DNA from: YA12-FULL-51-18 sp041665305
GTDB taxonomy: Bacteria; Elusimicrobiota; Elusimicrobia; Elusimicrobiales; UBA9959
Reading direction: 5' to 3'
DNA length: 15,572 nt
Assembly: GCA_041665305.1 (NCBI GenBank)
Contig: JBAYJD010000060.1
Span: 1-15,572 of the forward strand
Under the pieces are notes generated by a model that saw only the letters and a program-made list of their open reading frames with translations, had not been told where the DNA came from and did no database searches. Position numbers and translations under genes: made by a program. This document shows positions 6,999-13,378 of this stretch, one piece after another. Every line of letters starts with the position of its first letter. The first letter of the stretch is position 1.

Positions 6999-7690
6999 GA
7001 GAGTAAATATATTCTAGCAGTATTAAAGAGGTAAGAAACGGCCGCGAACAGCCGGGCGGTTATCAGCCCGGTCCTGTCCAGGACGCCGGCCGAGTAACTC
7101 CTGAGCGAAACCAGTTCGGGGAAGATCAATTTGAGCGCCAGGGCGAGGCACAGACTGTTGAGCAGCAGCACCAGGGAAACCGAGAAAAAAACGCCCCCGG
7201 CTTTTTTCAGGTCGCTCTGCACCGGTCCGGCCAGGATGTCTACGGTGTTGAGCAGATGGAAAGCCAGAAGAAATCCGACGGCGCCGGTGAAGAGGGGCCT
7301 GTAGGGCGACATGTCCATGAAGAACGCCGCCAGCCCGTATGCCAGGCCCGCCGCGAGGGCGTAGAACGGAATAAAATACGGCGCGAGCGAGATGAGGGTG
7401 CTGGTGGAGTTCAGGGCGACGAAACCGCCCCGCTTGCCCACGGTGATCTTCCTTATTCTTACCCCGCTGGCCAGGGCCGCGAGGGCGTGGCTTAATTCAT
7501 GGGCGAGGACGTAAAAAAAACGGTTTCGGGACGGGTAAAAATGCAGCGGGCAGTAAAGCGCCGCTCCCAGCAGGAGGGGCAGGGCGGCTTGGGGGCGCGC
7601 GAAGGCGGAGTATGCCAGGGCGGCGGTGGCGAGCGGGGCGGCCGCGGTCAGCGGGGAGAGCAGCAGCGCGGTCAGGGTGGGGTGCTTCAT
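6995..7690 (-). CDS. M50-type membrane zinc metalloprotease-like protein
   Basis: The protein has 231 residues with several hydrophobic membrane segments (about 5-30, 35-50, 95-125, 133-152, 167-190). The zinc motif HELSH at 64-68 lies in LAHELSHALAAL. A QSDLKKAG segment follows about 90 residues later, as in M50B-like (site-2-protease-related) proteins. Such enzymes cleave substrates within or near membranes, though many in this subgroup are uncharacterised. I chose ATG at 7690 because AGAAGG stands about 9 bases upstream. A GTG at 7738 in the same frame would add 16 unconserved-looking residues. The stop overlaps the AsmA-like gene start by four bases, so the two are probably made together. 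No PDZ domain is present. Confidence 0.78.
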   Translation of the reverse strand: MKHPTLTALLLSPLTAAAPLATAALAYSAFARPQAALPLLLGAALYCPLHFYPSRNRFFYVLAHELSHALAALASGVRIRKITVGKRGGFVALNSTSTLISLAPYFIPFYALAAGLAYGLAAFFMDMSPYRPLFTGAVGFLLAFHLLNTVDILAGPVQSDLKKAGGVFFSVSLVLLLNSLCLALALKLIFPELVSLRSYSAGVLDRTGLITARLFAAVSYLFNTARIYLLS

Positions 7691-7743
7691 GTGGTTTGGC
7701 CTTCTGCCCGCCGGGCCTGAAAATCGCGGCCGGATCACCCGGG

Positions 7744-8211
7744 TTATTTAAGTTCGTAATCCTTGAACTCTATTTTCTCGGCCCTGAGTCCGGCTTTCCA
7801 GAGTTCCAGGGCTTCGGGTGCTTTTTTGCGCGCGAGCCGCGTCCAGCGCGTTTCCGGCGGTGAAAAGTCCCCGGCGGCGGTCTTGTACCAGATATAGGCG
7901 TATTTGGCCGGGCTTTCTCCGAGCATGAATTCTTTTTCCGCCAGGAGCAGCTCCTTTTTGTCCTTAAGGTCCGCTGAGGACAGAAGGCCTTCGGCCGCTT
8001 CGCGCTCCAGGGCGCTCAGCCTGGAGGAGAAACGGTTCTCCAGGAATTCCTTTTTTAGTCCGGGCTCTCCGGCCCAGGCCGCGTACTTGTCGCCCTCAAG
8101 GCCCGCGCTTCTGGCGCGCAGGGCCAGGTCCGCGTAAGCGGCGGCGAGAAAGAACAGCAGCGCGCAGACTGAAAATATGAGATATTTCGCGTTCTTGGTC
8201 GGAACCGGCAT
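7744..8211 (-). CDS. Hypothetical single-helix membrane protein
   Basis: The protein has 155 residues, with one hydrophobic segment near the N-terminus (about 11-31, SVCALLFFLAAAYADLALRA) that could be a membrane anchor or uncleaved signal. A charged helical region follows, rich in Glu, Lys and Leu (about 45-95). Near the end WYKTAAGDF and RWTRLARKKAPEALELWKAGL look helical and might form a small helical repeat. No family is recognised. The start at 8211 is preferred because the frame upstream of it (to ATG 8232) is made of the dispersed repeat and the AAAAATTTTT block. Neither start has a clear Shine-Dalgarno. It precedes the M50 protease gene by 53 bases, so a shared envelope role is possible. 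Confidence 0.6.
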   Translation of the reverse strand: MPVPTKNAKYLIFSVCALLFFLAAAYADLALRARSAGLEGDKYAAWAGEPGLKKEFLENRFSSRLSALEREAAEGLLSSADLKDKKELLLAEKEFMLGESPAKYAYIWYKTAAGDFSPPETRWTRLARKKAPEALELWKAGLRAEKIEFKDYELK

Positions 8212-8216
8212 GGGAT

Positions 8217-8228
8217 TAAAAATTTTTA
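8217..8228. repeat. AT palindrome TAAAAATTTTTA
   Basis: This self-complementary 12-mer at 8217-8228 follows the 27-bp element on the minus strand and directly precedes the next gene. The same core occurs at 1638-1649. Close variants are at 1623-1633 and at 4143-4152, the latter again between a 27-bp element and a start codon. It may be a companion part of the repeat or a promoter-like spacer. Confidence 0.55.
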
Positions 8229-8230
8229 CC

Positions 8231-8257
8231 ATAAAATGCCGTCTTACGACATTTTAT
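8231..8257 (-). repeat. 27-bp stop-codon palindrome, copy C
   Basis: The arms ATAAAATGCCGT (8231-8242) and ACGACATTTTAT (8246-8257) surround CTT and differ from perfect complementarity at one position, a G-U pair on the minus-strand RNA. The TAA stop of the receiver gene (8254-8256) is inside the arm at the standard position. A run of T follows on the plus strand because the protein ends in lysine codons. Confidence 0.9.
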
Positions 8258-8670
8258 TTTTTTTGCGGCGGCTGGGTTTTCAGGATCTTGTGGATCGCCG
8301 CCGCAAGCGCCTGGGGCTTCACGGGTTTTTCTATGAAGTCTTTGACATTGGGCTCCTGCTTGATCATTTCCGAAGTCGAGCGCTCGGTGTAGCGGCCGGT
8401 TATGATGATTATGGGAATGCCGGCCGTTTCATCGCGCTGGAGTTCGCGGAGGATCTCGAAGCCGCCGAATTTCGGCAGCATAAGGTCCAGGAGGATGATG
8501 TCGGGGGAGCATTGCCGCGCTTTCTGGAGAGCTTCCTCCCCGTCCACGGCCTTCTCCACCTTGAAACCTTCTTTCTTTACCACGAACTCCAGAAGTTCCC
8601 TGACGGACTCGTCGTCGTCCACCAGCAGGACCAGCTTGTCGGCGGAATTAGCAAAACCGGTGTTCTCCAT
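8254..8670 (-). CDS. Stand-alone response regulator receiver protein
   Basis: The protein has 138 residues: an unstructured N-terminal tail of about 12, one receiver domain, and a short basic tail ending QPPQKK. The acidic pocket is D18-D20, the phosphoacceptor is D62 (in LLDLMLPKFGG), the switch Thr is T91 and the conserved Lys is K115 (EKP). There is no output domain. The segment between the switch Thr and the Lys (TGRYTERSTSEMIKQEPNVKDFIEKP) departs from the common GADDYLTKP form, so the surface used for partner binding may be unusual. AGAGG lies about 10 bases before the ATG. The gene is in the minus-strand series after the Lrp-type domain gene. No kinase is nearby, so the partner is unknown. 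Confidence 0.88.
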   Translation of the reverse strand: MENTGFANSADKLVLLVDDDESVRELLEFVVKKEGFKVEKAVDGEEALQKARQCSPDIILLDLMLPKFGGFEILRELQRDETAGIPIIIITGRYTERSTSEMIKQEPNVKDFIEKPVKPQALAAAIHKILKTQPPQKK

Positions 8671-8697
8671 TTTCGGGTACCTCTAGCCTATGGAAAT

Positions 8698-8727
8698 GCC
8701 GTTCCCGGACCGGGTCCGGCGGACGGC
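8698..8727. terminator. GC-rich hairpin between the Lrp-domain and receiver genes
   Basis: CCGGACC (8705-8711) and GGTCCGG (8713-8719) are perfect inverted arms. Outer GCCGT (8698-8702) and ACGGC (8723-8727) extend the stem past small internal loops. There is no T-run. It may attenuate transcription or stabilise mRNA between the two genes. Confidence 0.45.
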
Positions 8728-8766
8728 CAGGGGACTATTAAACAATATTTCCCCGATGCGGCGCTA

Positions 8767-8997
8767 TTATAAGTTGGTGGTGACCAGGGTTTCGGTCGTC
8801 TGCACGCCGTGGATCCCCCGGACCTCGCGCACGATCAGGGCGCTGAGTTTGTCGATGGTGTCGGATTCCGCCACCAGAATGGCGTCCCACCCGCCGAAGG
8901 TCAGATATACATCCTTCACGCCCCGCACGCTCTTGATCTGCTGCACCGCTTTCTGTTCGAGCCCCGCCACTAGTTTGCATAATACGAATGCGATCAT
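8767..8997 (-). CDS. Stand-alone Lrp/AsnC effector-binding (RAM) domain protein
   Basis: The protein has 76 residues, matching only the C-terminal effector domain of Lrp/AsnC regulators. It begins MIAFVLCKLVAG, has the GVKDVYLTFGGWDAILVAES core (about 26-45) and ends in the strand GVQTTETLVTTNL. There is no DNA-binding helix-turn-helix. This domain binds amino acids and forms oligomers in full-length regulators, and stand-alone versions may be metabolite sensors or partners. The start at 8997 is fixed by GGAGG just upstream. A longer frame to 9066 would run through the repeat. It lies directly after the lipoyl transferase and glycine cleavage genes, so an amino acid such as glycine is a reasonable ligand guess, but only a guess. 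Confidence 0.85.
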   Translation of the reverse strand: MIAFVLCKLVAGLEQKAVQQIKSVRGVKDVYLTFGGWDAILVAESDTIDKLSALIVREVRGIHGVQTTETLVTTNL

Positions 8998-9024
8998 AAT
9001 GCCTCCGTTATAGCGATCCGCTTT

Positions 9025-9051
9025 ATAAGATGCCGTCTTGCGGCATTTTAT
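9025..9051 (-). repeat. 27-bp stop-codon palindrome, copy D
   Basis: The arms ATAAGATGCCGT (9025-9036) and GCGGCATTTTAT (9040-9051) surround CTT. The two departures from perfect pairing are both G-U type on one strand. The TAA stop of the lipoyl transferase gene (9048-9050) sits in the arm at the standard position. About 25 bases further on the minus strand is the Shine-Dalgarno of the next gene. Confidence 0.9.
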
Positions 9052-9746
9052 ATTCTGTCGTTCCATTCCCTGGCGCCGTACTTGGAGAGCGCGAGAGCTT
9101 TCACTTTTTCCGTCTCCGGCCCCGAAAAGCCGGCGCTGCGCCAGGAAAGTTTAAATTCCTCTCCCAGGGCTTTGATGATGATGTTCCTGTGAAAAGCGGC
9201 GTTGGTCCTCGCATCCGGGGCCTGAAAAGAAGCCTGATACAGCATATGATCGCCGAATTTTCGCAGCGCCCCGCCGAGCACTTTCTTCCCGTTATGCAGA
9301 ATGTCAAGATTTACCGGCTTGGAGAAACAATCCATCACCGGGTTGTTTGTCTTATAGTCCGCGGTCTTTTCGTTGAGCAGTTCGAAACCTACTCCGGCGC
9401 GCGCGTAACCCCCGGTGATGGCGCGGTGCAGCCGGTCGTAGGTTTTCGCCGGTTCGAAATATATTCCCGGCTGATGAAAGATGAAGGAGAAGGTCAGGTC
9501 GCTTTCATGGAAAACCACCCCTCCGCCGGTCGGCCGCCGCACCAGGGGCAGGGCGGCTCTTTCGGGGCCGAGCCCGGCGCGCACGGATCCGATCCTCTGC
9601 GAATAGCCGAAAGTGACGCCCGGTCCGCTCCAGTTGTAAAAGCGGAGGGTGTAAGGGGACGGTCTCCCGTCGCAAAGCACCTCGTCCGCCGCCATCTGCT
9701 CATAAGCGTCGAGAGGGTGGGTTTCTATGATCAGGCCTTCGGTCAT
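9048..9746 (-). CDS. Lipoate-protein ligase A / LipM-type octanoyltransferase family
   Basis: The protein has 232 residues and belongs to the biotin/lipoyl transferase fold. RFYNWSGPGVTFGYSQ (35-50) and RRPTGGGVVFHESDLTFSFI (70-89) are the substrate-binding motifs, and GKKVLGGALRK (153-163) holds the conserved Lys K155. C140, in DCFSKP just before that segment, matches the place of the catalytic Cys in LipM/LipL-type enzymes. LplA ligases lack it. The protein also lacks the C-terminal accessory domain of E. coli LplA. It therefore probably moves octanoate from acyl carrier protein to the H-protein, or moves lipoate between proteins. The HQGS sequence usual after the Lys is YQAS here. It is next to gcvPB and in series with gcvH, its likely acceptor. 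Confidence 0.82.
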   Translation of the reverse strand: MTEGLIIETHPLDAYEQMAADEVLCDGRPSPYTLRFYNWSGPGVTFGYSQRIGSVRAGLGPERAALPLVRRPTGGGVVFHESDLTFSFIFHQPGIYFEPAKTYDRLHRAITGGYARAGVGFELLNEKTADYKTNNPVMDCFSKPVNLDILHNGKKVLGGALRKFGDHMLYQASFQAPDARTNAAFHRNIIIKALGEEFKLSWRSAGFSGPETEKVKALALSKYGAREWNDRI

Positions 9747-9767
9747 ATACGGAGCTCAGGGGGCCGT

Positions 9768-9803
9768 CCGCAAAAAGCGGTAAAGGCGCCGGCCGGCTTT
9801 ACC
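9768..9803 (-). repeat. Hairpins after gcvPB, one containing its stop codon
   Basis: GGTAAAG (9779-9785) and CTTTACC (9797-9803) form a 7-bp stem around a GC-rich core. The TAA stop of gcvPB (9799-9801) is inside the stem. A second small hairpin CCGC/GCGG (9768-9780) follows on the minus strand with a loop of five A. Sequence and size differ from the 27-bp family, but the stop codon is again inside an arm. Confidence 0.6.
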
Positions 9804-11331
9804 ATCTTAAGTTCGGCTGACGCGCCGCCTGGACCTCATCCAGCCTTTTTACCGGCATCGTGTGCGGCGCGTCCTTCAGCAATTGCGGGTCCGCGGCGCC
9901 TTCCGCGGATATTTTCAACATGGTTTCCACAAAAGAGTCCATGGTCTCTTTCGATTCGGTTTCCGTGGGCTCGATCATAATGGCTTCGTGGACGATCAGT
10001 GGGAAGTAGATGGTCGGCGCGTGAAAGCCGTAGTCCAGCAGCCGTTTTGCTATATCCAGGGTTTTAAGGCCTCTGGCCGCCAGCGCCACGGGGGGAGTCA
10101 GGACGCACTCGTGCATGCAGTGTTCGCTTGAATGGGCCGGAAACACCTCCTGAAGACGGCTCTTCATGTAATTGGCGTTGAGAATGGCGTTCTCGGCTAT
10201 CCCGGCCAGGTCCTGTTTGGAGTGCATGAGCAGATAGGCGTAGGCGCGGGTAAGTACGCCCGTATTGCCGAAGAACGCTTTTACTTTGCCGATGGAATCC
10301 GGGCTGCGGAACTCGGTCCGGTAGGCCGCGCCCTCTTTTTTTACGCGGGGCACGGGCAGAAATCCTTCCAGGTGTTTCCTGACCCCTATGCCGCCCGCGC
10401 CGGGCCCGCCGCCGCCGTGCGGGGTGGAGAAGGTCTTGTGCGTGTTGATGTGCATGAGGTCCACGCCAAGGTCCCCGGGTTTTACGATGCCGATGAGAGC
10501 GTTGAAGTTCGCGCCGTCCATATAAACGAGCGCGCCGGCGGCGTGCGCCATCGCGGCTATCTCTTCTATGCGGGATTCGAAGATCCCGAGCGTGTTGGGG
10601 ATGGTCAGCATGAGCACGGCGGTCTTCTCGCCCAGGTGGGCTTTGAGGTCGGCCGGATCCACGCGGCCGTCGGGGCCGGATTTGATGTTGATGGCGTTGA
10701 AGCCCAGCATGGAAGCCGTGGCCGGGTTGGTGCCGTGGGCGGAATCCGGGCAGATGATATCCACGCGCTGCCGCTGGCCCTTTTTGGCGAAGTAGGCTTT
10801 GGCTATCAGCAGGCCGGTAAATTCGCTGTGCGCTCCGGCGGCGGGCTGCAGGGTGAAAGCGTCCATGCCGCACAGCGCGCAAAGGCGTTTTTCCAGGTCG
10901 TAGAGCATCTCCAGCGTGCCTTGCGAGGATTTGTCGTGGGCGAGCGGGTGCAGGTTCGCCAGGCCTTCCAGCGCCGCCGCCTCCTCGTTGATCTTCGGAT
11001 TGTACTTCATGGTGCAGGAGCCGAGCGGGTAGAAGTGGGTGTCTATGGAGAAGTTTATTTTTGAAAGCCTGGTGTAGTGGCGCACCACATCGAATTCCGA
11101 AAGCTCGGGCAGCCTGGGAGCGGTTTTCCTGGCCAGCGCCGCGGGGAGGTTCTCTTTGGCCTTCAGGCTGTTGCCGAACCTGACGGCGCGCCGCCCGGGA
11201 TCGGATTTTTCTATGCTCAGGCGGTTGTCGGGCTTTATTAGATCGCCTATCTTGCCGGGAACGGGGATCGCCGGCGAGGTCTTTACGGCGCCGCCGTCTT
11301 TTACATGTTCTGCGGAGGTTTGGTTGGTCAT
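9799..11331 (-). CDS. gcvPB: Glycine dehydrogenase (decarboxylating) subunit 2
   Basis: The protein has 510 residues and is the PLP-carrying half of the split P-protein. It decarboxylates glycine with subunit 1 and passes the aminomethyl group to lipoylated H-protein. YPLGSCTMKYNPK (101-113), LQPAAGAHSEFTGLL (161-175) and DSAHGTNPATA (196-206) are family motifs. The PLP lysine is K299 in NTHKTFSTPHGGGGPG. The start ATG overlaps the gcvPA stop by four bases (ATGA), which supports coupled translation of the two subunits in equal amounts. The length is normal and no key residue is missing. The first 25 residues (low-complexity, containing VKDGG) look like a variable extension. Confidence 0.96.
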   Translation of the reverse strand: MTNQTSAEHVKDGGAVKTSPAIPVPGKIGDLIKPDNRLSIEKSDPGRRAVRFGNSLKAKENLPAALARKTAPRLPELSEFDVVRHYTRLSKINFSIDTHFYPLGSCTMKYNPKINEEAAALEGLANLHPLAHDKSSQGTLEMLYDLEKRLCALCGMDAFTLQPAAGAHSEFTGLLIAKAYFAKKGQRQRVDIICPDSAHGTNPATASMLGFNAINIKSGPDGRVDPADLKAHLGEKTAVLMLTIPNTLGIFESRIEEIAAMAHAAGALVYMDGANFNALIGIVKPGDLGVDLMHINTHKTFSTPHGGGGPGAGGIGVRKHLEGFLPVPRVKKEGAAYRTEFRSPDSIGKVKAFFGNTGVLTRAYAYLLMHSKQDLAGIAENAILNANYMKSRLQEVFPAHSSEHCMHECVLTPPVALAARGLKTLDIAKRLLDYGFHAPTIYFPLIVHEAIMIEPTETESKETMDSFVETMLKISAEGAADPQLLKDAPHTMPVKRLDEVQAARQPNLRW

Positions 11332-12665
11332 ATGTTCTCTCTTATCGCTTTTTCAAGTCTGAGGATGTCTTCTTCGGTCTTGGTTTCGGTGGCGCAGACC
11401 AGCAGGGCTCCGGGGCCGAGCGCCGGGTAAAGCTCCTTAAGCGGCAGGCCGATGTCGATATTCTCCCCGGCCAGCACTTTCTCCCTGAGCGCGGCGGCGT
11501 CTCCTTTGACCTCCAGCACGAACTCGTTGAAGAACGCCCCTTTGAATTTAAGGGCGGCGCCCGGGATCGCCGAGAGCTTCGCGGCGGCGAAAGCCGCGGC
11601 GCCGGCGTTGGCCTTCGCCAGTTCCTTCAGGCCTTCCGGGCCGAGCAGCGCCAGATAGATGGTGGCGCTTAAAGCGCAGAGAGCCTCGTTGGAACAGATA
11701 TTGGAGGCCGCTTTGTCGCGCCGTATATGCTGCTCCCTGGCCTGGAGGGTAAGCACGAACCCGCGCTTGCCGTCCTTGTCCCTGGTCATGCCGGCTATCC
11801 TTCCTGGCATCTGGCGCACGAATTCTTTTTTGCAGGTGAAGATCCCGAGGTACGGCCCGCCGTAGCTTAAGGGAAGCCCGAGGCTTTGGCCTTCGCCGAC
11901 GGCGAAATCGGCGCCGTATTCTCCAGGAGGGGTGAGGCTTCCCAGCCCTGCCGGGTCGGCCGCGGCGACTACCAGAGCCCCGGCCTTGTGGGCGAGTTCC
12001 GAGATCCGGGGCGCGTCTTCCAGCAGCCCGAAGAAGTTCGGGGTTTGGAAGGCCACGCAGGCCGTGTCGGTCCCCAGCAGGGCGGACAGTTTGTCCGCGT
12101 CCACCAGGCCGTCCTTGGACGGTATGGCGACGAACTGGTACTCGGCGGAATTGGCGAAATAGGTCTTGAGCGTCTGCAGGTACTGCGGATTAAGGGTTTC
12201 CTGGCAGAGCACTTTCTTTTTGCCGGTGACCCTTACCGCCGCGCGTACGGCCTCGCCGAAGGCGCTGGCCCCGTCGTACATGGAGGCGTTGGCGCAGTCC
12301 ATGGCGTAAAGGGCGCAGACCGAACTCTGGTACTCATAGATGGTCTGGAGGATGCCCTGGCTGGCCTCGGCCTGGTAGGGGGTGTAAGCGGTAAGGTATT
12401 CGCCCCTTGAAATAAGGGCCTTCACCGCCGCGGGGATATAACGCTCGTAGGCGCCCGCGCCGAGGAAACTTAAGGGAGCGGTGTTGGCGGCGGCAAGGAC
12501 TTTCATGCGCCGCGCGGTCTGCTGTTCGTCGAGGGCGGCGCCGGGCAGATCGAAGGCTGGGTGGAGGAATTTTGCTGGGACCTGCTTCAGGAGGTCTTTA
12601 ACGGAGGATACGCCTATTGTTTTAAGCATTTCCTCGCGGTCTTTTTGGGTGTTGGCGGTAAACAT
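11328..12665 (-). CDS. gcvPA: Glycine dehydrogenase (decarboxylating) subunit 1
   Basis: The protein has 445 residues, the usual length for subunit 1 of the split P-protein, which pairs with GcvPB to decarboxylate glycine. Clear motifs include SFLGAGAYERYIPA, TAYTPYQAEASQG, MYDGASAFGEA, GEGQSLGLPLSYGGPYLG, RQMPGRIAG and LTLQAREQHIRRDKAASNICSN. The start at 12665 is chosen because AAGGAG lies about 6 bases upstream and homology begins there. The frame is open to 12740, but that part reads through the spacer. The PLP lysine is not in this subunit, as expected. The gene lies between gcvH (239 bases upstream) and gcvPB (overlapping). Confidence 0.96.
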   Translation of the reverse strand: MFTANTQKDREEMLKTIGVSSVKDLLKQVPAKFLHPAFDLPGAALDEQQTARRMKVLAAANTAPLSFLGAGAYERYIPAAVKALISRGEYLTAYTPYQAEASQGILQTIYEYQSSVCALYAMDCANASMYDGASAFGEAVRAAVRVTGKKKVLCQETLNPQYLQTLKTYFANSAEYQFVAIPSKDGLVDADKLSALLGTDTACVAFQTPNFFGLLEDAPRISELAHKAGALVVAAADPAGLGSLTPPGEYGADFAVGEGQSLGLPLSYGGPYLGIFTCKKEFVRQMPGRIAGMTRDKDGKRGFVLTLQAREQHIRRDKAASNICSNEALCALSATIYLALLGPEGLKELAKANAGAAAFAAAKLSAIPGAALKFKGAFFNEFVLEVKGDAAALREKVLAGENIDIGLPLKELYPALGPGALLVCATETKTEEDILRLEKAIRENI

Positions 12666-12791
12666 CGGTTGCTCCTTAGAAAGAATGTGGGCGAGATCGT
12701 TTTCGGCCGTGCGCCGATCGGAGGAAGAATACCGCCGCACGTCTCGTTCCCGTATGCCTTCAGCGTGGATCCATGGATCGTTTTAGCGGTT

Positions 12792-12812
12792 CCCCGCCTG
12801 CATCTTGCGGGG
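12792..12812. repeat. Small GC hairpin between gcvH and gcvPA
   Basis: CCCCGC (12792-12797) pairs with GCGGGG (12807-12812) around nine bases. It lies in the 239-base spacer between gcvH and gcvPA, which holds no convincing gene. It may be part of an intercistronic control or termination region together with the palindrome at 12867-12894. Confidence 0.4.
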
Positions 12813-12866
12813 CGGACGGACGAACAATTCCCGGTACGGCCTAAAGCCTGCGGCTGACGGCGGGGC

Positions 12867-12894
12867 GCGCGCCCTTACGGCCGTAAGGGCGCGC
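12867..12894. terminator. 28-bp perfect palindrome after gcvH
   Basis: The left half (12867-12880, GCGCGCCCTTACGG) is exactly complementary to the right half (12881-12894). On the minus strand it begins 10 bases after the gcvH stop. As RNA it would be a very stable hairpin. No T-run follows, so full termination is uncertain. Lowered transcription or mRNA end protection would allow more H-protein than P-protein. Confidence 0.65.
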
Positions 12895-12904
12895 AGGCGC
12901 CGTT

Positions 12905-13294
12905 CTAGTGCGTCGCCTGCTTTATGAAATCCTGGTAGGCGGTCCAGTCCATCAGGTCGCTGAGCTGTGCGGCATTTGAAAGCTTGATCTTGAAGAGCCA
13001 CGCCTTGTCCATGGGGGACTGGTTGATCAAAGCCGGGTCCTTGGTGATCTCTTCGTTAAGGGCCGAGATCTGTCCGGAAACGGGGGCATAGATGTCGAAG
13101 GCGGACTTTACCGATTCCACCACGGCGCAGGGCTTTTCCTTTTCAATGTTCTGGGCGGGCTTGGGCAGTTCCACGAACACGATGTCGCCCATCTCGTGCT
13201 GGGCGTGGTCGGACAGTCCGACGGCGGCTTCCTGCCCCTGTACAAAAATCCATTCATGTGTTTTGGTGTATTTCACTTCTTCTTGTTTAGGCAT
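12905..13294 (-). CDS. gcvH: Glycine cleavage system H protein
   Basis: The protein has 129 residues, the usual length. This carrier holds a lipoyl group that shuttles the aminomethyl group between P-, T- and L-proteins. The lipoyl lysine is K63 in VVESVKSAFDIYAPVSG, and the THEWIFV (12-18) and GLSDHAQHEMGDIVFVELP (26-44) motifs are intact. AAGGAG stands at good spacing before the ATG at 13294. The gene lies between gcvT (83 bases upstream) and gcvPA, with a likely lipoylation enzyme further down the same strand. A 28-bp palindrome follows its stop. Confidence 0.97.
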   Translation of the reverse strand: MPKQEEVKYTKTHEWIFVQGQEAAVGLSDHAQHEMGDIVFVELPKPAQNIEKEKPCAVVESVKSAFDIYAPVSGQISALNEEITKDPALINQSPMDKAWLFKIKLSNAAQLSDLMDWTAYQDFIKQATH

Positions 13295-13334
13295 GGTGGT
13301 TTCTCCTTGTTTAGTGCGATCGTGAATCTTTTCG

Positions 13335-13378
13335 CCGGCGTCCGCCGGTGGTAACGGACTGCGGGCCGGCTTTCCGTT
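13335..13378 (-). repeat. Hairpins between gcvT and gcvH
   Basis: TAACGGA (13352-13358) pairs with TCCGTT (13373-13378) on six positions, at the end of gcvT. The gcvT stop codon (13378-13380) touches the stem. Next on the minus strand, CCGGCG (13335-13340) and CGCCGG (13343-13348) form a tight second palindrome. These may be mRNA-stability or attenuation structures. Confidence 0.45.

Noticed and set aside
8212..8232. Longer start for the one-helix hypothetical protein at ATG 8232
   Set aside because: The seven extra codons come from the repeat element and the AAAAATTTTT block, and no ribosome site precedes them.
10132..11064. Long plus-strand open frame of 310 codons opposite gcvPB
   Set aside because: It is a GC-rich antisense shadow. 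The minus strand carries a complete, motif-rich gcvPB and the plus-strand translation has no recognisable motif.
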